From positions 1 through 13,937 of the forward strand of contig JAJZAL010000138.1 of the NCBI GenBank assembly GCA_021799405.1: a stretch of 13,937 bases of DNA. The letters run 5' to 3'. The notes under the pieces were generated by a model. The model worked only from the letters and a program-made list of their open reading frames with translations, had not been told where the DNA came from and did not search any database. Below are positions 7,251 to 13,937 of the stretch, piece after piece (positions within the stretch are counted from its first letter, which is position 1; each line of letters starts with the position of its first letter). The position numbers and the translations under genes are program-made. Source of the DNA: Acidobacteriota bacterium (GTDB lineage Bacteria > Acidobacteriota > Terriglobia > Terriglobales > Acidobacteriaceae).

Positions 7251-7349
7251 AATTACTCTACAGGGTCTTGGAAGCTGAACACAGGTTGATTCTCTCTTGA
7301 TCCCGTGTCATCCATTCACGCCTCATTCCTAGGCGGAATTTACTCGTCT

Positions 7350-8081
7350 TTACAAGCGCTGGTAATTGCCGTTTTGAATCGCAATCGCCAGTTGCTTGCT
7401 GACGCCATTGATCGCGACACTTGCCACATGATTAGGCCCGCCAGGAAGCGAACTAAACTGTATTTCCGCCGTGATTACATCTTTCGGGTCGTCCAAATAG
7501 GAATTGATCGCCACGCTCACGATCGCATTCCGTGCCTTGTCGAACACGATCGCCATCTTGTCGCCTGGTTTGACATAGTTCGTGAAAACGAGCTGGTAAT
7601 TGCCATCACTACCGGGTGCCGGCGATACCTCGATGTTGCCCTTCGCTTTGGCTTGTTCGATCATCTCCTTTTCAGGCGGAACATACTGTTCGATGAGGCT
7701 CTTGATCGAATCCGCATAGTCCTTGTACTCCTCTTTCTTCTTTTCAACCACGTGCTCCTTCACTCGACCGCGGCGGCGGCGGGCATCGCCATTTGCCGAT
7801 TGCTGAGGTTGAGCCTGGTCGAGAGACTGTTTCTGTGGCTTGCCGTCAGGACCAATGCGCACCTGGAAATTCTGCTGCTTCTTCTGTTCTCCCTTGAGAC
7901 TGATTGTTACCTGTTCTACCCAGGTGTATTGCGCAAGGGCTTGCTTGTTCGAGGCCACAGCTTGCTTCAATTCAGCAATTTTCTGTTGCATTTCCGGGGC
8001 TTGGGAAAAGACGAGCCCAACCGCATTGAGAATAATTCCAGCGATCCTCAGAGTGTTCCGGCCGACGCGTACCTCTTTCAT
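7350..8081 (-). CDS. Secreted protein of unknown function, acidobacterial type
   Basis: A 243-residue exported protein. Residues 1-26 form a signal peptide (basic start, core IAGIILNAVGLVFS, likely cut before Gln27). A probable coiled helix rich in Lys, Gln and Ala follows (30-50), then a QYTWVEQVTISLKGE strand (51-65), a charged loop with Arg-Arg-Arg-Arg-Gly-Arg at 101-106, a Lys/Glu-rich helix with Y-V-P-P-E (110-150), and a beta-rich end containing N-Y-V-K-P-G-D (168-174) and N-S-Y-L-D-D-P-K (193-200). I recognise the pattern as a recurrent uncharacterised periplasmic family of Acidobacteria and know no assigned function. The frame is open upstream to 8300, but ATG 8081 has a GGAGGAG ribosome-binding site and the proper signal peptide. 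Its start overlaps the stop of the small ORF upstream (ATGA), so translation is probably coupled. Confidence 0.8.
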   Translation of the reverse strand: MKEVRVGRNTLRIAGIILNAVGLVFSQAPEMQQKIAELKQAVASNKQALAQYTWVEQVTISLKGEQKKQQNFQVRIGPDGKPQKQSLDQAQPQQSANGDARRRRGRVKEHVVEKKKEEYKDYADSIKSLIEQYVPPEKEMIEQAKAKGNIEVSPAPGSDGNYQLVFTNYVKPGDKMAIVFDKARNAIVSVAINSYLDDPKDVITAEIQFSSLPGGPNHVASVAINGVSKQLAIAIQNGNYQRL

Positions 8082-8224
8082 GTCTCCTCCTGTTTTTCCC
8101 AACCGAGCCGCGCTAAGTCTGTTTCGGGCATGAAGTTGCATTCCATATCCTGAGCCAACGTAGACACGACCGCCAGAAGTCCAATAGCAAGCGATATCAT
8201 CCTCCTCCCCATTTCTCTTCGCAT
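8078..8224 (-). CDS. Small secreted ORF, resembling the truncated start of a DUF4136-type protein
   Basis: A 48-residue ORF with a GGAGGAG ribosome-binding site 6 bases before ATG 8224. It has Arg at residues 2, 3, 7 and 8, then the hydrophobic core MISLAIGLLAVVSTLA, then Gln-Asp, a textbook signal peptide cut after Ala. The mature start, QDMECNFMPETDLARL, is very like the beginning of acidobacterial DUF4136 proteins (Q-D-V-x-Y-N-x-M-P-x-T-D-F-S-K-Y). After that the similarity stops and the ORF ends after G-W-E-K-Q-E-E-T. Its TGA overlaps the ATG of the following secreted gene in an ATGA junction. Two readings fit: a truncated remnant kept because it drives translation of the next gene, or a genuine short exported peptide. 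The resemblance is from memory of the family and is not a search result. Confidence 0.6.
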   Translation of the reverse strand: MRREMGRRMISLAIGLLAVVSTLAQDMECNFMPETDLARLGWEKQEET

Positions 8225-8588
8225 TGCATTCTCCTCCGCGGCATGTGAGCCGTGTGATCGCGCGCCACCAGACTAATTTCAAACTCCGCACGTACCGCAC
8301 AGCCGTATTCTTCGCGGGGCGTCCGCGTGGGTAACTGCCACAGTAGTGGCTTTACATTTTCATTGGCAACTAGGAGAAGTACCAGAAATAGATCAATAAG
8401 GCCAGGACCATTCGGAGCGGGGTCACTCCACCGCTCATTCGGCAAAGGAGAGCCACTTCCCGGGAGACTCGATCTGGTCAGGATCAAATGCCGCAACACT
8501 TCAATTTCTGATTGGACATCAGCCCTGATGAAACTCGGATCGCCGGACAAGCTCCTTTCTTTTTGCCCGATTCAGACGCGATACATTG
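8225..8588. other. Divergent intergenic region, no gene recognised
   Basis: About 365 bases between the minus-strand secreted pair and the amidase. A minus-strand frame (8550-8197, TTG start) stays open for 117 codons. It has no good ribosome-binding site, would overlap the small secreted ORF, and shows only one hydrophobic patch and no recognisable motif, so I do not call it. A TTGCCA element (minus strand, about 8367-8372) could be a -35 for the secreted pair, but no matching -10 is clear. Confidence 0.45.
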
Positions 8589-8601
8589 TAAAATCGCGCT
8601 G
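8589..8601 (+). promoter_or_regulatory. Probable -10 box placed for a leaderless amidase mRNA
   Basis: TAAAAT (8589-8594) matches the TATAAT consensus at five of six positions and ends 7 bases before the ATG at 8602. Transcription would then begin at or next to the start codon. No Shine-Dalgarno sequence precedes this ATG, which agrees with leaderless translation. A TTGCCC at 8563-8568 is a weak -35 with long spacing (20 bases). Confidence 0.5.
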
Positions 8602-9924
8602 ATGACTGAGAGGCCCTGGACAATTCGTGAACTACGCAGCGCGCTGGCCGCTGGCAGTCTGGAACCGCTGGAGCTCGCCCGGCAGGCCCTGGCGCGATCC
8701 AATCAGGGACCGAATCGCAACACGTACCTTTGGCAGGACGCCACCTGGACCCAGGCCGAGGCCGTGCGGGCCGCGGCCATGCCGCGCAGCGAAGGTGGCC
8801 CGTTCGGCGACGGGCGTAACTCGCTCTGGGGTATCCCCGTTGCGGTGAAGGATTGTTTCGATCTGGCGGGCGCGCCCACGACCTGTGGTACGCGCTTCTA
8901 CCGTGATCTGCACGGAGCGGCAAGGCAGGATTCTTGGCTGGTCGAGCGGCTGCGCGCGCTCGGTGCAGTTATCGTGGGCAAGACGCATCTGCATCCGCTG
9001 GCCTACGGCATCACCGGTGAGAATCCTGAGTTCGGCGATTGCATCCAGCCCGACACCAGGGATGCGCTTACTGGCGGCTCGTCGAGCGGCGCTGTGGCCA
9101 GCGTCAGAGAGGGATCGGCTGTCGCTGCCATCGGCACCGACACAGGAGGTTCCGTGCGCGTGCCGGCTTCGCTCGGGGGTCTGGCGGGCTATCGCGCTTC
9201 GCTCGGCCGGGGTGACTGGCGCGGCGGCACACATCTCGCAGCGTCTTTTGACACCATCGGCTGGATCTTTCGCGATCTGGAAGATGCGCCATTGCTCGCC
9301 GCGCCCTTTGCGCCCAATGGAACTGTGCCAAAGCAGCGCTTTCGCCGATTTGCCTGCGTGGCCGAGAGTTTTCTTCATGATTGCGAACCGGAGATCGCAG
9401 CCAACTTTCGCGCCACGTGTCGCCATTTGCAGGATCTGGGACTGGAAGCACACACCATCGAGCCGGGCTGGTGGGCAGAGGCCGTAGAGATCTTCGCCCC
9501 ACTCCAGGCTTCTGAAGCAGCGCAGTTGCATGCCGGCAACTTCGAACACATCGAGCGGCCTATCCGCGAGCGCCTTCAGTGGGGCGCGAGCCTCAGTGTG
9601 GAAGAGATTGCAACGCTCCGCCGCCGTCACTCCGAATTCCGGGCCCGAATGGACGATCTATTCGCCACATATGAATTGGTGATGCTGCCCTGCGCGCCGT
9701 ATGCGAAACTCGTCGCCGGTTCGAGCCAGGTCAGGTCAGTCGAAGTAATCCGCAAGCACCTGCTGCGTTATACCGCGCCGTTCAGCTTGGCGGGTGTGCC
9801 CACGGTGGTCATACCCTGCTCGCCCGGTGGGGTACAGGTGGCTGCCGCGCGCGAAAGTGACGAAGCCCTTCTGGACCTCGCTGCCAAATTCGGCGCCTGC
9901 AGAAGAGGCCAGCAAGGTCTCTGA
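8602..9924 (+). CDS. Amidase-signature family hydrolase
   Basis: A 440-residue enzyme of the amidase-signature superfamily, which hydrolyses or transfers amide nitrogen with a Ser-cisSer-Lys triad. The triad is visible: Lys83 in G-I-P-V-A-V-K-D, Ser160 in T-G-G-S-S-S-G, and nucleophile Ser184 in G-T-D-T-G-G-S-V-R-V-P. The 24-residue gap between the two serines equals that in GatA and FAAH. It lacks a signal peptide, so it is cytoplasmic. It is shorter than GatA (about 485 aa), and no gatB or gatC lies beside it, so a free-standing amidase is more likely than the tRNA amidotransferase subunit. The substrate is unknown. The frame opens at TTG 8512, but the ATG at 8602 starts exactly where the family does (T-I-R-E-L motif, helix 1) and has a -10 box just upstream. 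Confidence 0.9.
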   Translation: MTERPWTIRELRSALAAGSLEPLELARQALARSNQGPNRNTYLWQDATWTQAEAVRAAAMPRSEGGPFGDGRNSLWGIPVAVKDCFDLAGAPTTCGTRFYRDLHGAARQDSWLVERLRALGAVIVGKTHLHPLAYGITGENPEFGDCIQPDTRDALTGGSSSGAVASVREGSAVAAIGTDTGGSVRVPASLGGLAGYRASLGRGDWRGGTHLAASFDTIGWIFRDLEDAPLLAAPFAPNGTVPKQRFRRFACVAESFLHDCEPEIAANFRATCRHLQDLGLEAHTIEPGWWAEAVEIFAPLQASEAAQLHAGNFEHIERPIRERLQWGASLSVEEIATLRRRHSEFRARMDDLFATYELVMLPCAPYAKLVAGSSQVRSVEVIRKHLLRYTAPFSLAGVPTVVIPCSPGGVQVAAARESDEALLDLAAKFGACRRGQQGL

Positions 9925-10345
9925 CCGGAATCCTGCCACGATTTGAGTCGTGCCCTTTCAAACCAACATTCGCCTTCATTTCCCGCTTCATGCGATTGCC
10001 CTGGGATTAGGGTGCTGGAGGGTGCCGGGTGATTTCCCGCCCAATAGCGCCTTCGCGGCGACGGCCTGCGCCACACACCTTTCCGCGGTCACGGGCTGCA
10101 GGCAGACGTCCAGGATACTCGGTCATGGCTCCGGCTGAGCGGCAGAAACTCGACGGTATCTCGGCGGCTCGCTGCTAAGAACACCACAAGCTGCGGGTGA
10201 TAGCATTTCGCTTGTTGCCTCCGCAATGATTTCTGTGCTCCTTGCGATGCAGGGTGCACAGGCCCTGGAGCCCGCGCAGGCGGTTCCCCGCCGCGAAGTC
10301 AGCCACCTGTGCCAGAAACCATGCGCGAAGCACAGACAGGGACTG
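9925..10345. other. Intergenic region before the MFS gene, no gene recognised
   Basis: About 420 bases. The MFS frame stays open back to 10226, but the translation of 10226-10345 is Cys/Gln/Arg-rich and unlike any MFS N-terminus. A weak 5-bp hairpin (CACGA/TCGTG, about 9938-9953) follows the amidase stop. No RNA gene, repeat or clear promoter was found. Confidence 0.4.
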
Positions 10346-11587
10346 ATGGATAGATCTTCGACTGCAACTTCGCCCGCCACGGCATTCCGCTGGACTGTCT
10401 GCGCGCTGCTGTTTGCCGCCACCGCCATCAATTACATGGATCGCCAGGTCCTGGGCATCCTCGTTCTTCCCCTGCAAAAGGAACTGGGATGGACGGAGAG
10501 CGAATACGGACTGATCATCAGCGGCTTTCAAGCCACCTTCGCTCTTGGCCTGCTTGTCTCTGGTCCCATCATCGACCGCATCGGAACGCGCATCGGCTAC
10601 GCGCTGGCGCTTACCATCTGCAGCATCGCGGCCACGGCGCATGGCTTCGTGCAGTCGGTGCGCGGCTTTGCCGCCGCCCGGCTGCTGCTCGGCTTTGGAG
10701 AGTCCGGCAATTTTCCCGCTGCCGTAAAAGCCACCGCGGAGTGGTTTCCGGTGCGCGAACGAGCCTTTGCCGTGGGCCTCTTCAACAGCGGTTCAACCGT
10801 GGGCGCAATTATCGCACCGCTCATCGTTCCCTGGATCGCCCTCACCCTGGGCTGGCGCGCCGCTTTCATCCTGATCGGCGTATTTGGATTCATCTGGATT
10901 CCCACATGGCTCATCCTCTACCGGCATCCCGCGCCCATTCAGGATGACGCAACCGATCACGAACCCGCTGTTCCCATGCGCCGCCTGCTCATGCACCGCG
11001 AAACCTGGGTCTTTCTTCTCGGCCGCGCCGTCACCGAGCCGGTCTGGTGGTTCTATCTTTACTGGGCCCCCAAGTTCCTCAACGAGAGCCGTGGCCTTAC
11101 CCTCCGCAGCGTAGGCATTCCTCTCATGATCATGTATGGAATGGCCAATCTCGGCGGGCTCTTTGGCGGCTGGCTCTCCTCGACGCTTCTCAAGCATGGA
11201 TGGACCGTCAACGCCGCGCGCAAAATCGCCGTGCTCGTCTGCGCGCTCTTTGTCGTCCCCGTCGCCTTCGACGTCTATGCGCAGCACATTTGGCTGGCAG
11301 TCGGCATCCTTGGCCTGGCGATGGCCGGTCACCAGGGCTGGGCATCGAATCTCTTCGCCATGTTTGCCGACATCTACCCCAAGCAGGCGGTCGCTTCCGT
11401 CACCGGTCTTACCGGCATGGGCGCGGCGATCGGCGGTACATTCGCCGCCGCCATCACCGGCCTGATCCTGCAAAAAACCGGCAGCTACCAGTCGATCCTC
11501 ATCTGGGCCAGCGTCTCCTACCTGGTCGTCCTCGGCGCGCTGCAATTGTTCGTTCCCAGGCTGCACCGCATCGAAATCGGGGTGTAG
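10346..11587 (+). CDS. MFS transporter, anion:cation symporter (hexuronate/sugar-acid) type
   Basis: A 413-residue inner-membrane transporter with about 12 helices in two halves. I-N-Y-M-D-R-Q at about residues 27-33, at the end of helix 1, is the mark of the anion:cation symporter branch that includes ExuT and GudP. The loop between helices 2 and 3 has the MFS motif A form G-P-I-I-D-R-I-G-T-R (about 73-82). Helices 4-5 carry G-F-G-E-S-G-N-F-P-A, also typical of that branch. By family it moves an organic or sugar acid with H+ or Na+; the exact substrate is not readable. ATG 10346 is chosen because the protein then begins, as relatives do, shortly before helix 1. AGGG lies a few bases upstream, a weak ribosome-binding site. 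It is followed 83 bases later by the RraA-like gene, a pairing that suggests uptake and breakdown of one compound. Confidence 0.9.
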   Translation: MDRSSTATSPATAFRWTVCALLFAATAINYMDRQVLGILVLPLQKELGWTESEYGLIISGFQATFALGLLVSGPIIDRIGTRIGYALALTICSIAATAHGFVQSVRGFAAARLLLGFGESGNFPAAVKATAEWFPVRERAFAVGLFNSGSTVGAIIAPLIVPWIALTLGWRAAFILIGVFGFIWIPTWLILYRHPAPIQDDATDHEPAVPMRRLLMHRETWVFLLGRAVTEPVWWFYLYWAPKFLNESRGLTLRSVGIPLMIMYGMANLGGLFGGWLSSTLLKHGWTVNAARKIAVLVCALFVVPVAFDVYAQHIWLAVGILGLAMAGHQGWASNLFAMFADIYPKQAVASVTGLTGMGAAIGGTFAAAITGLILQKTGSYQSILIWASVSYLVVLGALQLFVPRLHRIEIGV

Positions 11588-11625
11588 TCTCCGCCGGCGC
11601 CACTCGGCATCTTGCGCGGAGAGGA

Positions 11626-11631
11626 TATAAG
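11626..11631 (+). promoter_or_regulatory. Possible -10 element between the MFS and RraA-like genes
   Basis: TATAAG (11626-11631) is five of six to consensus and sits in a short AT-rich island in an otherwise GC-rich gap, 40 bases before the RraA-like start. No good -35 is present at 17 bases. A separate start for the second gene is possible but unproven. Confidence 0.25.
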
Positions 11632-11670
11632 AAAATATCGTTTTGAAGAATGTAAACCGGAGTACAACCT

Positions 11671-12357
11671 ATGTGGGCAAATGATGAGGAGTTGTTTCAA
11701 TCGGCACGGCGCGAACTTTTCTCCGCTGTCATCGGCGATGTCATGGACAAGCTGGGTTTCCAGCATCAGTTTCTGCCTCCAGCGATCGTCCCGCTCGACC
11801 GCAAAATGATTGTTTGCGGGCGCGCCATGACCGTTCTCGAAGCGGACGTCTTTGATGAAGCCATTGAAGGTTCGCACAATCCGATCTCCGCTCTACCCTT
11901 CGGCCTCATGATGGAAGCACTCGACGACTTGAAGACGGACGAGGTGTATCTTTGCACCGGTTCCTCGCCGCGCTACGCCCTTTGGGGTGAGCTGATGAGC
12001 GTCCGCGCCACCCGGTGCGGAGCGGCGGGCGCTGTCGTTGACGGCTACTCGCGCGACACCCGTGGCGTGCTTGCTCTGGGGTTTCCCACCTTTTCCTATG
12101 GCAGCTACGCGCAGGATCAGGGCCCGCGCGGCAAGGTCATCGACTACCGGATACCCATTCAGGTGGGCCAGGTCCGCGTCACGCCCGGCGACATCGTCTT
12201 TGGCGATCTCGACGGCGTCTGCATCGTTCCAAAGGCCGCTGAGGAAGAGGTCATGAATCGCGCCTTCGAAAAAGCCCGTAAGGAAAAAGTGGTTCGAAAG
12301 GCCCTGGAAAAGGGCATGCCCGCCGCGGAAGCCTTTGCCAAATTCGGTATCCTGTAG
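11671..12357 (+). CDS. RraA-like / 4-hydroxy-4-methyl-2-oxoglutarate aldolase family protein
   Basis: A 228-residue cytoplasmic protein of the RraA/HMG-aldolase fold (often misnamed dimethylmenaquinone methyltransferase). Key parts are W-G-E-L-M-S (Gly106-Glu107), V-V-D-G-Y-S-R-D with Arg128 and Asp129, and G-D-L-D-G-V-x-I-V-P (178-187). In class II pyruvate aldolases of this fold the Arg-Asp pair binds substrate and divalent metal, and an acidic residue lies 20 positions before the Arg. Here that residue is Glu107. The residue three after Asp129 is Gly132 rather than acidic. So aldolase or decarboxylase activity on a 2-oxo acid is likely but not certain, and a role as RNase E inhibitor is less likely given the neighbour. 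GGAG nine bases before ATG 11671 supports the start. It follows the sugar-acid-type MFS gene and is convergent with lysA, 66 bases away. Confidence 0.85.
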   Translation: MWANDEELFQSARRELFSAVIGDVMDKLGFQHQFLPPAIVPLDRKMIVCGRAMTVLEADVFDEAIEGSHNPISALPFGLMMEALDDLKTDEVYLCTGSSPRYALWGELMSVRATRCGAAGAVVDGYSRDTRGVLALGFPTFSYGSYAQDQGPRGKVIDYRIPIQVGQVRVTPGDIVFGDLDGVCIVPKAAEEEVMNRAFEKARKEKVVRKALEKGMPAAEAFAKFGIL

Positions 12358-12423
12358 CGCTCCGGCCTGTCCGCTGCAAACGGCGTCTTACGCTCATGCC
12401 AAATGCGCGCCACTTGCGAGGAT

Positions 12424-13701
12424 TTACACCCTCTCTGGCGCCAGCAGGTCGGCCATCGTCTCGCGCCGCCGGATGAGTCGTGCCCTGGTGCCTTCCACCA
12501 GCACCTCCGGCGGACGCAGCCGGGTGTTGTAGTTCGAGCTTTGCGCCATTCCGTAGGCGCCGGCATCGAGCACCGCCAGCAGGTCTCCCGGCTCAACCGG
12601 CGCCAGCTTGCGGTCATGGGCGAAGAAGTCGCCCGACTCGCACACCGGTCCCACCACATCCACAATCCGCGGCCTTCCCGCGCGCGGCCGTACCGGCGTA
12701 ATCTCGTGGTGCGCCTGATAGAGCGCCGGCCGGATCAGGTCATTCATCGCCGCATCGGTAATCACGAAGGTCTTTTTGCCGCTGCGTTTCACCTGCAGCA
12801 CGCGCGTCACCAGCGCCCCCGCCTGCGCTACCAGGAACCTCCCCGGCTCCAGCAGAAGGCGTCCTTCAAAGCCGGCCAGTGCCTGCTCGATGGCCTGTGC
12901 GTACTCGCGCACCTTGGCAGCCGCGTCAAAGCTGGCGCTGTGGTAGTCGATGCCCAGACCGCCTCCGGCATCCACGGCCTTCAGCACAATGCCGCCGGCG
13001 GCCAGTTGCCGCACCAGCCTGCTCACGCGCTCCATGGCCGCGCCAAACGGCTCCGCCGAGCGGATCTGCGAACCGATGTGCACGCTCACGCCGTGCGCCT
13101 CAAGCCACCGGTGCCCGGCCACGCTCATATAAATGCGCGGCGCTTGGCGAATATCGATGCCGAACTTGTGCTCGCGCAGCCCGGTCGAGATATACGGGTG
13201 CGTTTCGGCAAAGACGTCGGGATTGACGCGCAGCGCAAAGCGCGCCCGCTGCTTGAGCTTCCGCGCCCGCTCCGCCAGCAGCGCCAGTTCCGCCTCGCTC
13301 TCCACGTTGAATTCGAGGATGCCGGCCCTGAGCGCCAGGTCGATCTCCGCGGCCGTCTTGCCCGCGCCCGAAAAGACCACGCGGCCCGCAGCCTCCGGCG
13401 CGGCAGCCAGCACCCGCTCCAGCTCGCCGCCGGAGACGATGTCGAACCCCGCCCCGCGCTCCGCCAGCAGCTTCAGAATCGCCAGCGCCGAGTTGGCTTT
13501 CACTGCGTAGCAGACCAGATGATCGCGGCCGGCCAGCGCCTGCTGAAACAGCCCCAGCCGCTCCGCAATCTGATCAGCCGAGTAGACATAAAGCGGCGTC
13601 CCGTAGCGGCGCGCCAACGCTTCAAGCGAAACCTTGCCGCAGTAGAGCGCGGCGCCTGCCTGCGGAACAATGAACGGACGTGCAGAAAAAACAGAAGACA
13701 T
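12424..13701 (-). CDS. lysA: Diaminopimelate decarboxylase
   Basis: A 425-residue PLP enzyme that converts meso-diaminopimelate to L-lysine and CO2, the last step of lysine synthesis, in the cytoplasm. It has the fold III alanine-racemase-like barrel with Y-A-V-K-A-N (Lys68 forms the Schiff base), V-H-I-G-S-Q (His208), G-G-G-L-G (246-250) and E-P-G-R (285-288) for the cofactor phosphate. The second domain holds P-V-C-E-S-G-D (Cys354, contributed across the dimer), A-G-A-Y-G (Tyr383) and Y-N-x-R-x-R-P-P-E-V near the end. Length is normal. The frame stays open upstream to 13923, but ATG 13701 is right: relatives start about 25-30 residues before the V-Y-S strand, and AGGG lies 5 bases upstream. 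No lysine riboswitch features are evident in the 236 bases upstream. Confidence 0.95.
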   Translation of the reverse strand: MSSVFSARPFIVPQAGAALYCGKVSLEALARRYGTPLYVYSADQIAERLGLFQQALAGRDHLVCYAVKANSALAILKLLAERGAGFDIVSGGELERVLAAAPEAAGRVVFSGAGKTAAEIDLALRAGILEFNVESEAELALLAERARKLKQRARFALRVNPDVFAETHPYISTGLREHKFGIDIRQAPRIYMSVAGHRWLEAHGVSVHIGSQIRSAEPFGAAMERVSRLVRQLAAGGIVLKAVDAGGGLGIDYHSASFDAAAKVREYAQAIEQALAGFEGRLLLEPGRFLVAQAGALVTRVLQVKRSGKKTFVITDAAMNDLIRPALYQAHHEITPVRPRAGRPRIVDVVGPVCESGDFFAHDRKLAPVEPGDLLAVLDAGAYGMAQSSNYNTRLRPPEVLVEGTRARLIRRRETMADLLAPERV

Positions 13702-13937
13702 GACCACCCTGGAAATCACAAATCGCAACGCTACTTTGAGCCTACAGCATAGGCCCAGTGTGTTCAGACACGGCTCCAGCCCGAGCAAGATTGGATGAGA
13801 CGCCCGGACGCGAGAATCTCGACCAACTTCGGGACAGCTGTCGATTTTCCCGCTAATGGTACATTTGCCGGTTCCTTTGCCGGGGCATATGCTAAACCGT
13901 ATGCACGCGGTACCGGTCTTCATCCCTCTCGTGCTTT
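13702..13937. other. Upstream region of lysA to the right edge, no gene recognised
   Basis: The 236 bases hold no convincing ORF. The in-frame extension of lysA is Cys-rich and unlike the family. Only small palindromes such as GCATATGC (about 13885-13892) are seen, and no clear promoter. Confidence 0.4.

Noticed and set aside
8197..8550. 117-codon minus-strand ORF upstream of the secreted pair
   Set aside because: TTG start without a ribosome-binding site, overlap with the small secreted ORF that has strong signals, and no recognisable motif beyond one hydrophobic patch.
8632..9630. Long minus-strand ORF opposite the amidase (332 codons)
   Set aside because: Antisense shadow of a clear amidase with its triad intact, and no motif in the shadow.
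10793..11566. Minus-strand 257-codon ORF opposite the MFS gene, rich in Asp, Glu and Gly
   Set aside because: A typical acidic antisense translation of a GC-rich membrane-protein gene, with no ribosome-binding site or recognisable fold.
12403..13752. Long plus-strand ORF opposite lysA (449 codons)
   Set aside because: It is the antisense frame of a GC-rich gene and is rich in Arg, His, Gln and Ala with no domain. lysA on the other strand has all its catalytic motifs.
13702..13937. Lysine riboswitch upstream of lysA
   Set aside because: None of the conserved L-box purine-rich core or multi-helix arrangement is visible in the 236 bases available.

Overview
The window looks like a chromosomal segment of a soil-type Acidobacteriota (Terriglobia-like). 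This is inferred from the protein families and is not proven by a marker gene. The signs are a secreted family with an Ala-Gln cleavage style and a DUF4136-like relative, a phenol-MetA-type outer-membrane protein, an MFS plus RraA-like pair, and fairly high GC. By eye, the left 8.5 kb is less GC-rich, has loosely packed genes and contains two decayed genes. From about 8.6 kb rightwards the genes are intact, GC-rich and metabolic.

Layout: (1) 2-271, C-terminal remnant of an MscS-type channel with an in-frame TAG, running off the left edge and abutting a convergent outer-membrane barrel gene (1243-272). (2) 1244-1642, a non-coding stretch holding a perfect 19-bp inverted repeat. (3) 1643-6419, four genes on the + strand: a small putative lipoprotein, an intact MscS-family channel, a cytoplasmic GH13 glycosidase and a BASS-family transporter. 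The last two are clearly one transcription unit. (4) 6530-7250, minus-strand wreck of an AAA/DUF4143 ATPase with frameshifts and stops. (5) 8224-7350, a two-gene minus-strand unit: a 48-codon secreted ORF that resembles the start of a DUF4136 protein, coupled by an ATGA overlap to a secreted 243-aa protein. (6) 8602-9924, an amidase-signature hydrolase with a -10 box placed for a leaderless mRNA. (7) 10346-12357, an ACS-type MFS transporter followed by an RraA/HMG-aldolase-like enzyme. (8) 13701-12424, lysA (diaminopimelate decarboxylase), convergent with the RraA-like gene.

Functionally, the MscS-GH13-BASS block can be read as a solute or osmotic-response cluster, and MFS-RraA as uptake and cleavage of an organic or sugar acid. 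Both readings are inference from context. No tRNA, rRNA, CRISPR array, phage gene or intact transposase was seen. I did not find a convincing entirely new system. The most unusual items are the 19-bp palindrome, the translationally coupled small secreted ORF, and the paralogue-like MscS remnant close to an intact MscS.
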